Under the pieces are notes generated by a model, which saw only the letters and a program-made list of their open reading frames with translations, searched no databases and was not told the DNA's origin. 64,000 bases of DNA from Pinus tabuliformis (Eukaryota > Streptophyta > Pinopsida > Pinales > Pinaceae), in contig CM062804.1 of NCBI GenBank assembly GCA_031772625.1, positions 278,770,598-278,834,597 of the forward strand, written 5' to 3'. Numbering within the stretch: position 1 is the first letter of the stretch; each line of letters opens with the position of its first letter. This document shows positions 9,588 through 21,147 of the stretch, piece after piece. The position numbers and the translations under genes were made by a program.

Positions 9588-10895
9588 TGATATGTTGTTG
9601 GATGTTAGTTTTGATGTGGTAATTTCAACTTCAGAATTTAAAACAGTTGCTTATTATTTGCTTCATGTGCATAGGTTTCCTTTATGGTGTTTGTGAATGA
9701 ATGGGTAAATTTATGTCAAATTCATGAGAAAAATAGCATGGAATTAAAGTGTTGAACAACAACAAACAAATGTACAACAAACCATAAAAATGAACAATTA
9801 ACACAATGTTTTGATGAAGGAGCTCACCCCTCCTGGGCTACATCTACTTGGTCCAACTTCCATAGCTTGGGCCTCTGTATTAGCTCAAAATGGAAAAGGT
9901 GTTGTTTACAATACTCTAATGCTCCTAAAACTTGCTTCAATGTGCTCAAAACATCAAAATCATCTAGGAATGCCTTTTATTAATCCCAATCTAGTCGACT
10001 TTTGCAAAAGTAATGGAAAAATCAATTTCTCCTAGGAATTCTCCACTAAAACTGGAGGAACTCTAGTTAGCTCTGCTAAAATTGGAGTTAGTGCCAAAAT
10101 TTGAGGGATGGCCAAAATTTTTCCATCTTAGCTGCATATTAATTAGTGATAAGAGGAGATTAATTAATGTTAAGTGGTGGTTAGGACAATAATCGCAGAG
10201 TTATGGCTTGCATTAAATGTTATAGTGGTGACATGTCGAGCAATAAATTTCATGGTTAATATAATGGTTTTTGGTTAACAGTAAACGTTAGCCACTGATT
10301 GGTATGTTGTTCACATTGGAGGGGGTTGGCCCGTAGGTTGGCTCCCTCAGCCCCCCAACTGCAAACCGTTAACATAATATATATGATTTATAACCATTAC
10401 ATGTTAAGAATTAAAGCACGGGTGTAGTGGTAAGACTTGGAGTTTGTTCAGACGAGGTCACGGGTTAAACTCCAATGACTTCCCCATAAATTTTATTGAA
10501 GCTCGCCAATGAGTACGACCATTTCGGAGGGACACGTTGTGGCATCCGGGCTTGCCACTTGTCCCCTCCTCATTTCTTCGTCTTTTGACCAATAAAATGA
10601 AGCCAAATCATCAACCCGCCACCAACCACAATATCTCACTTGGTGAAAAATTACTGGCCCTTGACCAACTTTGACTTGCCCAGTCACCTACCACGTTAGT
10701 AGTACGGATTGCTAACTGTGTAGTGACTGTACGTTTTTTTGCAAAAAATATTCTATTTTGAAAATCAGACAGAACATGATAGCTTCCTCATATGAGATCC
10801 GTTTGGAGTGAAACAAGTGAGACGGACGCAATTGTTTAGGTTTTGAGCGATTTTGAGAACTTTGATTTTTGAGCTAAATATTGATCACTTGATCA
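9588..10895 (-). repeat. Solo LTR of the G chromovirus family
   Basis: This 1308-bp block starts TGATATG and ends TTGATCA in plus view. It is flanked by near-matching 5-bp repeats ATCAG (9583-9587) and ATCAA (10896-10900). The J' coding sequence continues on both sides, so it is a clean insertion. It aligns in reverse orientation with the 5' LTR of element G, first 54682 down to 53832, then 38583 down to 37995. The shared tract near TGTTCACAT.GGAGGG spans the point where J later entered the G copy. No internal retrotransposon sequence is present, so it is a solo LTR left by recombination. Confidence 0.85.
10420..10475 (+). other. tRNA-like Pol III box segment inside solo LTR
   Basis: An A-box-like TAGTGGTAAGACTTGG at 10425-10440 is followed by a B-box-like GGGTTAAACTCC at 10462-10473. 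The spacing resembles that of a tRNA or tRNA-derived SINE. Corresponding segments occur at the same place in the other two LTR copies. This copy has a degenerate B box. Confidence 0.55.
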
Positions 10896-11400
10896 ATCAA
10901 CACGATTAATTCATGTATCTTACTACTACCATTTCTACTATAGCAATGGTAATGGTCTAAGGATATGATTCAGGTACTAAACATCCCATTTACTATCTCA
11001 GTCAGAATTTTAACAATATTGAGATTTGATACTCCCATGTATAGGAGTTGGCTTTGGTGGTCATTTAAGCTGTCCAAAGATTTTACCATTACATCTTTCT
11101 TTAGAAGAGTATAGTTGTTTTGGATTGAAACCCTATGAAATATTGTTTTTTACGCCAATTACTGGGGGGAAGTATTCTAAATGGATTTTCATATTACAAG
11201 AATTCAACTTGAAGTTTGTCAAATCAAACTTGAAGAAATCCCTAGTTTTCACCGAACTGATGTGCAATCTCCCTTCTCTTGATTGAAAACCTACATATGA
11301 AGATTCTGTTCCTGATGAGTTGTTGTTTCTGATCTCATCATCTGGCCTATTGTATTCATATTTCATGATTTATCTCTAGACTCATACTTTCAGGTCTAAT
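10896..11400 (+). pseudogene. RNase H relic of J'
   Basis: Coding similarity resumes with sequence equivalent to J QDYFLYLAAS and EHVIYYLS. The frame at 11160-11286 encodes GGKYSKWIFILQEFNLKF..SNLKKSLVFTELMC, against GGKYSKWIVILHDFDLEF..SKSKKSLVFAELMC in J. It is interrupted by stops. It is the RT-linked Ty3-type RNase H, distinct from the second RNase H further on. Confidence 0.75.
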
Positions 11401-12595
11401 ACCTCTCGCTCGGAGCAGCGACATATTCATTACCATGTCTAAAATTAAGTCATTATCGGTGACACCCTTCACCATAATGGTATTGATACAATATTATGAA
11501 GGTGCCTCACCCTTGAGGAGGCTAAGAATTTATTACATGAATGCCACTCGAGGGCATGTTGTGGAAATTTGTCTCGTTATTCTACCACCCAAAATTTTTT
11601 ATGTGCTGGTTAATTCTAGCCTACCATCTTTCGAGACTACATCCTCACTATCCATAAGTGTCATGCATGCTAGATATATGATCATAATACCTATGATCCA
11701 CTTGCTCCACTACATCTCATTATTGCAATTGCTCCTTTTTTAAAATGGGGTATCGATTTCATGACATGTAACCCTCACTCTTCCAGGGGCATGGTTATAT
11801 TATTGTTGTTTTTTACTACTTTACTATGTGGGCCAAGGTGATTCCTACATTTAAAAACACCGTCGAAATGACTGCATAATTTTTTTTTCAACCACATCAT
11901 CATATGGTTGTTTTTTCCACAAGCAATAGTTACAAATCACAGAAAACATCTCCAAAATCATAGCATGACCGAACTAACTACTAAGTTGGGACTTTCCCAT
12001 AAAAGTTCCACTCCATACTGTCCTCAGGCTAATGGACAGGTTTAGGCCATCAACAAAGTTCTTACGACAATGGTTCAATGCATAGTATGGTTCCATAGAC
12101 TAGACTAACATTTGCTCATTTACACCACTTTGTGATCATACTAAACCTTAGTCAGGATGGCTACCAGATTCACACACTTTTAGTTTGTGTATGGTCTGGA
12201 AGCTATCCTGCCAATTTAATGTGAAATTCTATCATTGAAACTAGTTATCAAACTTCTTCTTGCCACTTTCGTAGAGGAGGCGCATCTTTTACATCTAACT
12301 TGTTTAGATGAAACCCGATGTGATGCTTCTATAGCTAATGAAGCTCATAAAGCACACATGAAGGCACAATGTGACAAGAGTATCAAGTCATTTTTATTAT
12401 CGGAAGGATACCTTGTCTTGTTATATGACAAGGAGTATGATAAATTATGTTTAGGGAAGCTTCAACCCATATGGTTAGTTCCATACATTATCAAGGGCAT
12501 CCTTACAAAATGACCCTACTAGTTAGTAGACCTTGATGGAGTTCCCTTGGCACAACCTAGAAATGGGTTGTACCTCAAAAAATACTATGCTTGAT
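11401..12595 (+). pseudogene. Integrase relic of J'
   Basis: Pieces of the zinc-binding and core domains are visible at 11500-12100, for example a remnant of the core end equivalent to STPYYPQANGMVEAINKVL near 12000-12060. The C-terminal part at 12235-12590 reads DETRCDASIANEAHKAHMKAQ and then GVPLAQPRNGLYLKKYYA, closely matching J (44096-43833). Multiple stops and frameshifts are present. It would have inserted the element DNA into the chromosome. Confidence 0.75.
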
Positions 12596-12715
12596 CTCAA
12601 GTGTAGTTTTCACTATGTACATACTATCTATAGGTGTGTTGAGTGTGTTTTCAGTGTGTCTTTTCTGAGTTTTACATGGTTTCTATTGATTCCCTTTTAC
12701 ATTTGGTTTGCAGAT

Positions 12716-12985
12716 GACAGTATCTCTTGAAACTTTCATCAGTTATGCTGATGGTGCTAATCGTATTACTTAAAACCTATCTTCCACAGCATGGGCTATC
12801 TTTGCTCCAAATGCAGAGTTATTTAGTCTGCAATGGGTTTTTATTGGTCGCTCCACCAACAATATCGTTGAGTATAGCGCAGTGGTCAAGCTACTCTCTG
12901 ATGCTATTGCACATGGTATCTATCGTTTAGTTGTCAGAATTGACTCACAACACGTAGTGCTACAACTTTCCCTTATCTATTAAGT
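12716..12985 (+). pseudogene. Second (archaeal-type) RNase H relic of J'
   Basis: Downstream of integrase the frame near 12730 encodes FISYADGANR, then RSTNNIVEYSAVVKLLSDA and VVRIDSQHVVLQL. These match the extra RNase H of J at 43279-43721 (FADGACR, TTNNIVEYSAVIELLSES, VGLDSELVVLQL). The first three acidic positions D, E, D are still visible. Stops interrupt it. Its presence after integrase in both J and J' argues that this order is ancestral to the family. Confidence 0.75.
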
Positions 12986-13196
12986 TAGAAGTCCCACCCT
13001 CTTATGCATGTTCTTAAGTGCACACCGTCTATAAATACATTTCTATTTCATACAATGTGAACACATTTCTAGAAATCTAAATACATTGAAAGATTCCCTA
13101 GCCTAATCATGTTTTAGATAGACATTTGCAATGAATGTAATTAATTTTTAATTCACATCACATCATATTGAAAATACAATAGAAACCCAAAAGCAC

Positions 13197-13250
<54 letters not shown>

Positions 13251-13379
13251 TATATATATAAGTTTGGTTTTACAAAAATTTGTGCCCGAGACACATATGG
13301 CATATATCGCCCATATATAAAAAAAAAACTTCATGCAAGGATATAAGTAGACATAATCAAAGGCGCTCATGATAGAATG
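12986..13379. other. Unassigned spacer with microsatellite
   Basis: Between the end of the J' second RNase H and the LTR at 13380 there is AT-rich DNA with no recognisable coding sequence. It includes the TA repeat listed separately. It may hold the decayed 3' untranslated region of J', but no match to J was seen. Confidence 0.5.
13201..13260. repeat. TA dinucleotide microsatellite
   Basis: About 60 bp of alternating TA are present, with a single interruption (GA) near 13249. It is a simple repeat. Confidence 0.98.
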
Positions 13380-13705
13380 TGTTATGAAACTAGCTCACAA
13401 ATATATAGATCAATGAATTAAAATTTATCCTCTTCAAGGGGGGAACCTCCTTTACATTACATAAATTAACAATTCTTGGATGATTGAAATAAAATAACAT
13501 CCTTTCTATATATAGAAGTCTAAGGGGTCACAATATAATTAGAGCCTACATAACAATAAAATGTAAGGGCACAAAAATAACAATAGAGGTCTTCTATGGG
13601 GAACAATAATAACAATATGGTAACTACATGGGAACAAAAATAACAATAAGGCAGCTACACTACAATAAAAATAAGGGGATACACTAGTATTTTAGGGACC
13701 TAACA
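13380..13705 (-). repeat. 3' LTR of chromovirus H1
   Basis: In plus view it begins TGTTATGAAACTAGCTCAC and ends GGGACCTAACA. It aligns along its length with the LTRs of H at 16323 and 21842. The tract at 13706-13720, purine-rich on the minus strand (GAAGGAGAGGGACA), is the polypurine tract. Confidence 0.88.
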
Positions 13706-13754
13706 TGTCCCTCTCCTTCAAAAAATTATGGTCCTCACTGCTTGACTAGCTACG

Positions 13755-14751
13755 GATTCCTCCATATAAAATTCTCATCGTCCCATGTGGAATCTTCAGC
13801 AGGCAAGTTCTTCCACTTGATGAGATACTCTGAAATTGATTGATTTCGTAGCTGTAGAGTTATTTTTTCCATGACTTTTCAGGTTCCAATATGATTTTTT
13901 ATTCCTCATCAAGTTCTCATAATATAGTTTGAACTTGCAGGTTGTCACCTATAACCTTTTTTATGCATGAAACATGGAAAACTGGGTGCACTCGGGAAGA
14001 TGTGGTAAGCTCCAATTTGTATGCCATAGTACCAAACTTTTGCAACAACTTGTAAGGACCATAGTACTTTGGTGATAATTTATTATCCTTATTAGCTTGA
14101 TTGAGAGACATATGTTGGTATGGTTGTACCCATAAAAATATAAAGTTTCCTACATAAAAAATTCTTTCGTTGCGATGCTGATCTTCCTCTTGTTTCATTC
14201 GATTATGCACCAAAGTGAGGCTATCCTTTAAGTGTTGGATAATGTTTTTTTGATGCTAGATGTGATATTCCACTGCTTGAACCTTATAATTTTCTCTTAA
14301 AGATGATGTGACTGATGATGGATGATATCCATAAAGTGCCATAAATGGGGTAATTTTTGCTTTCGTATGTAATGAAGTGTTATACCACCATTCAGCCAGA
14401 GGTAACCACTTGACCCTTTGTGTTTTCATATCAGATACAAATAAATGAAGACATCCTTGCAAACATTTGTTTACTATCTTAGTTTTCCTATTAGATTGAG
14501 GATGATAAAATGAGCTATGAGCTAATTGAGTACCTAGGCAAGAAAATAATTCATCCAAAAATTTACAGTGAAAATGGGATCTTTGTCACTTACAATAATA
14601 TTTGGGTTTCCATGTCGCTTTTGAATTGTTTCCATAAATGCAGTAGCAAATGCACTGGCTTTAAATGGATGAGATAATGCATAAAAGTGTGCATACTTGG
14701 TAAGTGTATCAACTACCACCATGATGAAACTCTTTCCTTACGACTTGGGTA
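13755..14751 (-). pseudogene. Chromovirus integrase with C-terminal chromodomain (H1)
   Basis: Three minus-strand frames (14722-14534, 14558-14256, 14213-13917) form the integrase core and C-terminus. They carry IIVSDKDPIFT with the second catalytic Asp and YNTSLHTK.TPF. The third catalytic position reads NRKTKIVNKCL, so the Glu is replaced by Lys. Downstream, at about 13755-13880, a chromodomain reads EYLIKWKNLPAEDSTWDDENF with its key Trp and Lys-Trp preserved. In chromoviruses this domain steers insertion to marked chromatin. Frameshifts join the three frames, so the gene is broken. Confidence 0.85.
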
Positions 14752-16317
14752 AATGTAATATTCCCTTTTTTTGGATATGGTCAAAGTGGATAAAGTCTTC
14801 CCATGTTATTTTCTCATGGCATTGACCCATGGTATTTGCCTTTATTTTTTGAGGGAAAACAATAAAATAAAGTCTCTAGAGAGCTCATCAAGCCTACAAA
14901 AAGGGAAAGGATCCTAGCAGTGTGTTCATTCTGAATCTATCTATCTAATTGTGTTTTGTTGAGAAATTGGAGTGGCCAGTTCCATTTTGATCCCAAGGAC
15001 GAAAACCCCATGGGTGAGATTTCTCTAGTGGATCCATCCAGGATCCACAATTGTGCTTCAGTATCTTTAATTTCTCTGTTGATTAGCAGCCATATGTTCC
15101 ACAGGAACTGGCTTTTGTAGGTATTTTGTCGGCATGTAATTTTTTTTTAAGTTATTTACATAAATAAGGGGCTACATTCTTAATTTTTTTGTGTTCGATG
15201 TTTTTACTGCAATAATTTTTCCAGACCACCTAGAGTGTACAAGCTTTGTTAAAAAAATTTTATGTTTGAGATATTGCAGTGGTATGAGATCTGGTTTTCC
15301 TACTAGCCTGAGGGTTTCTAAATTGCAACTAAAGAAAATTAGTTTTGGTGGTTCTCCATAGCCACACTAATTGACCATTCTAGAAAAATTTTCTATCGAT
15401 TATTGAGCTCAATTCAAAGGATAAAATTCTTAGATTTGTCCCACTTCTCCAAATCCGGTGATCAAATTTGTCACAGAAGGTTTCTAAGTATTTAATCCCT
15501 TCTACAAGTCGGATTGCATAGTGATTTCTAGGATCTTACATTTAAAGTGCCATCGAGAAAAGATATTTAGGCATAGTGATCTAGGACCTCACAACTGTCG
15601 AAATTCCACCTGGTCAAAATTATATTCAACATGGGACATATCCGTCTTGGACCCCACATCAAAGTATTATGACTTGCATCTAGGAATATCAAAAGACATC
15701 CAATGAGCAGAAAATTTGGTTCGCAGCACAATTGAGCATATAGAAAGTGGGGTGCCTTTAGATCCATTTGGATCACAAGTCATGAGTACAGGGTCTTTTT
15801 TTAATACTTTTTTAGGCATAGAGTGATAGTAGAATTTCGGTACAACCCTATCTAGAGTATCTTCGAACTATTGGACGAAAGGTTTAGAACAAGAAATCTT
15901 TTTTATCATAAAACCCCATCGATAAATCTTGTGAATTTGAATCGGTGAAATAATATATATCTATCTACTTCCTGTGGCTTGATGTTTACAACAGAAGGTT
16001 ATGTTCTTAGAACAGAGGAGGGTAGAATCTACAAAAAAGTTTGGAATTGCTGGCACAAAGAGTATTAAGTTTTACCCCTTGCAGACTTCCATGGTTGAAT
16101 TGGAACTACGTGTTGGATATTGGATCCTATCCGGAGCATTCAAGTTCACAACATAAATTAGTCGTGGAAGAAGGCACTAGACTTGACATCATGTTCGGCT
16201 AATATCTAGTCGAAGTGCTCAACGTGCTAGGCTGATTGATCATCTGCAAATTTGGATTTGTCCAAGCCATATTGTGGAAAAAGGTTGATAACCCTTGCAT
16301 ACATTCTCATAGTGTAG
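14752..16317. other. Unassigned DNA between H1 and H
   Basis: Bases 14754-14790 closely match 34540-34575 (shared GGATATGGTCAAAGTGGA), so this begins with a fragment of an unidentified repeat or gene family. On the minus strand, 15100-15360 is largely open, with peptides such as KPDLIPLQYLKHKIF and SRWSGKIIAVKTSN, but I do not recognise it. No LTR, zinc motif or RT motif was seen. The stretch 15360-16317 shows no coding signal I can support. Confidence 0.4.
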
Positions 16318-16322
16318 AAGGA

Positions 16323-16633
16323 TGTTATGAAACCAGTTCACAAAATAAAAGAAAAGATAGATCAACGACTTCAGAAATATCCTATTCGATGGGGAAATCT
16401 CCTTTACATTACACCAATGAAAAATTCTTGGATGATACAAATGAAAAAACCTCCTTTCTACATAGAGGAGTTTAAGGGCTCACAATATAATCAGAGGTGA
16501 CATAACAATAATAATGTAAGGGCACAACAATAAATATAGTGGGCTTCTATGGGGAACAACAATAAGAATATGGGTACTACATTGGCACAACAATAAAAAT
16601 AAGGGAATACACTAGTATTGTAGGGACCTAAAA
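16323..16633 (-). repeat. 3' LTR of chromovirus H
   Basis: In plus view it starts TGTTATGAAACCAG and ends GGGACCTAAAA, where the sister copies end CTAACA. The AAGGA duplication precedes it. On the minus strand, the adjacent purine tract (16634-16648, AAAGGAGAGGGGCA) marks the 3' end. Confidence 0.88.
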
Positions 16634-16648
16634 TGCCCCTCTCCTTTA
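16634..16648 (-). other. Polypurine tract of H
   Basis: The minus strand reads AAAGGAGAGGGGCA directly before the 3' LTR. H1 has the equivalent tract at 13706. Confidence 0.8.
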
Positions 16649-16684
16649 AAAAAGTATTTTTCTCAATGCTCAAGTATTTATGGA

Positions 16685-18131
16685 TGTTTCTGTATAAAAT
16701 TCTTATCCTCCTATGTGGAGTCTTCCATTGGTAAGTTCTTCCATTTGATGAGATACTTTGAAATTGATCAATTTCGTAGTTGTCGAGTTATTTTTTCTGT
16801 GACTTCTTCAAGTTCCAATGTTATTTTTCCTTCCTCGTCAAGTTCTGGAAATACTGTTTGAACTGAGATCTTGTCACCTATAACCTTCATTAAGAATGAA
16901 ACATTGAAAATTGGGCGCACTCGGGAAGATCTAGGAAGCTCCAATTTGTATGCCATAGTACCAATATTTTGCAACACCTTGTGACGACCATAATACTTTG
17001 CTGATAATTTAGTATCCTTCTTATCTTGCTTGAGGTATAATTGTTTGTATGGTTATATCTGTAAAAATATGTAGTCGCCTACATCAAAACTTCTTTCGCT
17101 GTGATGTTGATCTCCTTGTTGTTTCATTCTATTCTGCACCAAAGTGAGGTTATCCTTTAAGAGTTGGAGAACTTGTTGTTGATGCTCAATGTGATCTTCC
17201 ACTCCTTGAACCTTAGAATTTTCTCTTAAGTATGTTGTGATGGATCGTGGATGATATCCATAAAGTTGCATAAATGGCATCATTTTTGTTGTCATATGAA
17301 AGGAAGTGTTATACCACTATTCAGCTGGAGGTAACCACTTGACCCATTGTGTTTATTTATCATATACAAAGCAACAAAGATATCCTTCTAAACATTTGTT
17401 CACTATATCAGTTTGCCGATCCGATTGAGCATTATAGGATGAGCTATGAGCTAATTGAGTACCCAGACAAGAAAATAATTCCCTCAAAAAATTTCTAGTG
17501 AAAATGGGAAATTTTTCACTTACAATAATCTTTGGGTTTCCATGTAGCTTTTGAATTGTTTCCATAAATGCAGTATCAACTGCAGTGGCTTTAAATGGAT
17601 GACATAATGCACAAAAGTGTTCATACTTGGTATGTCTATCAACTACTACTGTGATGACACTCTTTCCTTCAAAGTTTGGTAAACCTCTGATGAAATCCAT
17701 TGCAACCTCCTCCTAACATTGAATTAGAATGGATAAAGGTTGTAATAGACGTGGGGTCTTAATTGTCTCGATTTTATTTTGTTGGAAAACCAAACATTCT
17801 ACCACAAACTTTTGAATATTAGATTTAAGGCCATCCCAAAAAAATTACTTCTTAACATTGTGGTAAGTTTTTAAAAATCCTGAGTGCCCTCATAAGGGAG
17901 AGTTGTGCAATTCCAGAAGAATATTTTGTTTGAGTTTGGAATTCTTACAAAGGTATAGGTGATCTTTGTACCATAATGAATCATTATTCCAGATAAACGT
18001 GTCAGATGTATTAAGATATTATGAAACTTTTGAATGAGTGTCCACACTTCTTCGTTATTCTTCCACTCATCCCTTGCTTTGGTTATCCAGTCTAGTTGGA
18101 TAACAGAAATGGAACAAAGAAATGCTTCCAC
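16685..18131 (-). pseudogene. Chromovirus integrase and chromodomain (H)
   Basis: Frames 18131-17871, 17700-17353, 17295-17053 and 16977-16768 cover the zinc-binding region, core and C-terminus. The core starts MDFIRGLP, keeping the first Asp. The second catalytic site reads VSEKFPIF where H1 has VSDKDPIF, and the third reads RQTDIVNK instead of the usual Glu. The chromodomain at about 16690-16790 reads KYLIKWKNLPMEDST followed by a stop where H1 has Trp. The integrase is therefore inactive at several points. Confidence 0.85.
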
Positions 18132-18325
18132 ATCCTCATTCTTTCGTGAGAGTGCATATGAAACAACATTTTGCTTCCCCTTTTTCTAGATGATTTTAAA
18201 GTGATAACCCAACATCTTTGTGACCCATTTTTTCTTCTGTTCTCAAGATAATATTTGTTCTAAAAAGTATTGAAGACTATCATGACCTGTTTTTACCTTG
18301 AAGTACCTTCCCATTAGTAAGGTCA

Positions 18326-18664
18326 CTATTTCTTAAGTGCATGTAGTATTACCAACATTTCCTTCTCATAAATAGATTTGTGTAAATACTTTCCTTTGAT
18401 TGGACGACTTTCAAAAGAAATTATTCTTCCTTCTTGCATTAAAACAACAACAATTCCATTTCCTAAGGCATCACATTCCATAATAAAGGTTTTTGTGAAC
18501 TCTAGTGTATCTAAGACCGATTCTTGGAAAATTTCCTCTTTATGATGCTCTAAGGCTTTAATTGCTTCCAGAGTCCAAGAAAATGCATCTTTCTTCAGTA
18601 AAGTTGTTGTACGTGTTCTTATTCTCCCATAATTCTTAATAAACTTGTGGTAATACCCTGTCAA
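18326..18664 (-). pseudogene. Ty3-type RNase H of H
   Basis: The frame begins TGYYHKFIKNYGRI, the conserved link from RT to RNase H. It then shows FIMECDALGNGIVVVL, where the family usually has a T-D-A-S-type sequence; the first catalytic Asp is kept. It continues with KGKYLHKSIYEKEMLVILHALKK and then stops, losing the C-terminal part. Confidence 0.8.
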
Positions 18665-18699
18665 CCCGATAAATCCTTGGATATGCTTTATGGATGTGG

Positions 18700-19500
18700 G
18701 GATTTTCCATTCCTTAATGGCTTTATTATTGTTAGGGTCTACCTTAACACACTCATGAGATACAATATGACCCAGATATTCAACTTCCTGTACTCCAAAG
18801 AAACATTTGGAGGTTTTTTCCTATATTGTTTCTCCTTTAATAGCTTTAGCAACCTGTCAACATGTTGAACATGATCCTTCCAAGACTTTTTGTATATTAA
18901 TATATCATCAAAAAATACAAACACAAATTTTCTAAGGAAGGGTTTGAAAATGGAATTCATCAAACCTTGAAGTGTAGAAGGTGCACTGGTAAGGCCAAAA
19001 GGCATGACCAAAAATTCATAATGACCCTCATGAGTTCTAAATGTTGTTTTCGAAACATCTTCATTCTTCATTCTTATTTGATGATATCCTAAATGAAGAT
19101 CCAACTTGGTGAAGTAAATTACTCCATGTAATGCATCTAATAATTCATCAATGACAAGAACGGGAAATTTATCTTTAATAGTGAGATTGTTGAGTTTGCT
19201 ATAATCGGGACACATGTGCCATGATCCATCCTTCTTGTGCACCAATACTACTGGAGTAGAGAAATAACTTTGACTACGTTGAATTATACCAGCCTCTAGC
19301 ATTTCCGCAAACATATGTTCAATTTCACTCTTTTGGGCATAGGGATGTCTATAATTCTTGATGTTTGGAGGAATACTTCCTAGAATCAAATGAATAGAAA
19401 TGTCATGATCATGAATAGGTGGTAGTTCTTTGGGAGTCTCAATTACATCGGAATGATTTTCCATGACTTTCTGGAAGTTTGGAGAAATAAATGATTTCAA
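18700..19500 (-). pseudogene. Reverse transcriptase of H
   Basis: A 253-codon frame (19500-18739) holds most of the RT: the fingers at VLVHKKDGSWHMCPDYSKLN, then FTKLDLHLGYHQIRM with the first palm Asp, VMPFGLTSAPSTLQ, and the active-site pair as FFDDILIY where Y-x-D-D is usual. The C-terminal end changes frame near 18790. It copies element RNA to DNA in active relatives. Confidence 0.88.
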
Positions 19501-19589
19501 TGTTTGAACCTCTAGTGAACATAATTGTCGAATTATGCCTCATTTTTCTTTCTTGAGAAGCTTCGTCATGCCATTAGAGTTGATTATAT

Positions 19590-20022
19590 TTCATGCCTTA
19601 TCTGTGATACCCCTTAATTTAATTTCCTTTCCTTCCCAAAAAAAAGTCAAGAAATGTTCTTGAAATTTAAAACCTATCGTTCCCAAAGATTGTAACCATT
19701 GGACTCCTAGAACAACATCAATACCACCCATTAGAATTGAAAGCATTGGACTATTCAATACATATTCTTTCAAGGACAACTTGATATTATCGAAGTTTCC
19801 AGGTCAATTTATGGTTCCTCCATTTGCAACCATCACTTGACATTTTGGTGCTGGATATAGGAAGCAATTTAATTCCTTGGCTATCTTACACTGAATAAAA
19901 TTATGGGTACTACATGAATCAATCAACACTATTATCATTTTATTCTTGATATGTCCTTCTATCTTGAGAGTTTGAGGAGTGGTAATTCCTGCCAATGCAT
20001 TGCAAGATATGGTCGGATTCAT
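19590..20022 (-). pseudogene. Aspartic protease of H
   Basis: Two frames (20022-19804, 19779-19591) contain VLIDSCSTHNFIQ, where the usual D-S-G has become D-S-C, and VVLGVQWLQSLG, a conserved chromovirus protease end. The glycine loss next to the catalytic Asp and a stop between the frames indicate inactivity. Confidence 0.82.
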
Positions 20023-20076
20023 TTCTTCTTTCTCTGGGGTTGGTTCTTGGTGTATATCCTCTTCCTATGACGTTTC

Positions 20077-21147
20077 TCATTCCTTTCCTTCCTCCTCTTC
20101 ACAGTTGATGTAAAATAATTTCTTCTCAGCACACTTATGACCTTTAGTGTATTTTCTATCAGAACTGTAACAAATCCATTTTTCTCTTTTTTCTTTCAAT
20201 TGTTGTGGTGTCATCCTTGTAGGTTGTGGAAGGCTAGGAGAAACCACACTTCCATTTCTATAGTTGTGAGTGGTAGGATTCCTTGTTGCCATAATTTTTC
20301 TTGCCAGCTTAAATGCCTTCTCCAATGAATCAGGTTCCCAAAGGTGAACCTCATCTTGGATGTTAACCTTTAGAGTCCCTATGAATTAATCAATCTTATG
20401 CTCTTCTGGAATATCTTTTATGCTTATAATCAATTTTTGGAAGTCCTCAATGTGATCCACTATTGAACCCTTTTGTTTGAGATTTATTAAGTAGCTAAAG
20501 AAGGTGTTTCTCTTTGTATCCTAATAATGTGCTATCATTTCCTCCATAAAAATTGACCAAGTGACAATTTTTTTACAAGAGCAAAGGCATCAATACCAAA
20601 AAAGCTGATTGGGTTCTAAATATAAAGTTTCAATGTGTACATTTTGTGCGTTTTTCACATTATGGAGGTCAAAATATTGCTCCATATGTAGTATCCATGT
20701 TATGGGATCCTTGCCATCAAACTTCCTCATATCGATTTTTGGAATATATTGGGTCTTCAATCCAATGTTATAGTCTATGACTTAATGTTTAACATTTCTT
20801 TTGTTCTCATCATGAGTTTCCTCTACTACCTTTTCACCATTAGGATGTGTTTTTTGTAGTAACTTTGCCAAACCTCCCTTCAAACCTTCTATGTCTTTAT
20901 TCAAATCTTCAATGTTACCTTTTAGTTTTTATTCTATACGATTACTGCCATATTTGAAACCTTCCATGTCTTCTTTTAAAACATTATTCAAACCATCCAT
21001 CTTAGCATCCATTTCATTTTTGGTTACTCTTTGCGAGAAAGAAATTTGTTGCACTTGGTCTCGTAATTTTGATATTTCATGTTGCATTTCTTCTTCTTCT
21101 TCATGTGCCATAGTAGAAATTTCAAGTTTCTTACTAGGTGTTTCCAT
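20077..21147 (-). pseudogene. gag of H (coiled coil, capsid, zinc knuckle)
   Basis: The N-terminal frame 21147-20929 is charged and helical (coiled-coil-like). Broken frames between 20900 and 20340 show PKIDMRKFDGKDPITWI, the start of the chromovirus capsid. The frame 20325-20077 ends the capsid and holds a zinc-knuckle remnant CYSSDRKYTKGHKC in which the second cysteine is Ser. Several stops separate these parts. Confidence 0.8.

Larger units (their letters stand above)
1..13030 (+). mobile_element. Decayed Tat-lineage Ty3/gypsy relic J' (host of nested insertions)
   Basis: This is a plus-strand retrotransposon relic whose start lies before the window. Its parts are 1-3403, 8025-9587 and 10901 to about 13030; the gaps are copia element A and a solo LTR. 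Fragments follow the order gag, protease, reverse transcriptase, RNase H, integrase, second RNase H. Each piece can be matched to the minus-strand element J at 43279-50909, for example IGYQSLSGTFS here against SGYQSLTGTFS there. Nearly every frame carries stops or frameshifts, so it is inactive. No LTR of this relic was found: the left one is outside the window, and the right one is missing or replaced before the chromovirus fragment at 13380. Confidence 0.85.
13380..14751 (-). mobile_element. Truncated chromovirus H1 (3' LTR plus integrase and chromodomain)
   Basis: This minus-strand Ty3/gypsy fragment comes from the same family as H. It keeps one LTR (13380-13705), a polypurine tract and the 3' part of pol, then stops at about 14751 inside the integrase, at the segment equivalent to GLPNFEGK of H. 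No second LTR or matching duplication of the left flank (GAATG) was found. Sequence right of the break resembles unassigned DNA at 34540, so the 5' part was lost by deletion or rearrangement. Confidence 0.85.

Noticed and set aside
10420-10740. A free-standing tRNA-derived SINE
   Set aside because: The same segment sits at the same place in all three G-family LTRs, so it belongs to the LTR here, whatever its origin.
13158-13370. Minus-strand ORF with repeated Ile-Tyr
   Set aside because: It is produced by the TA microsatellite.
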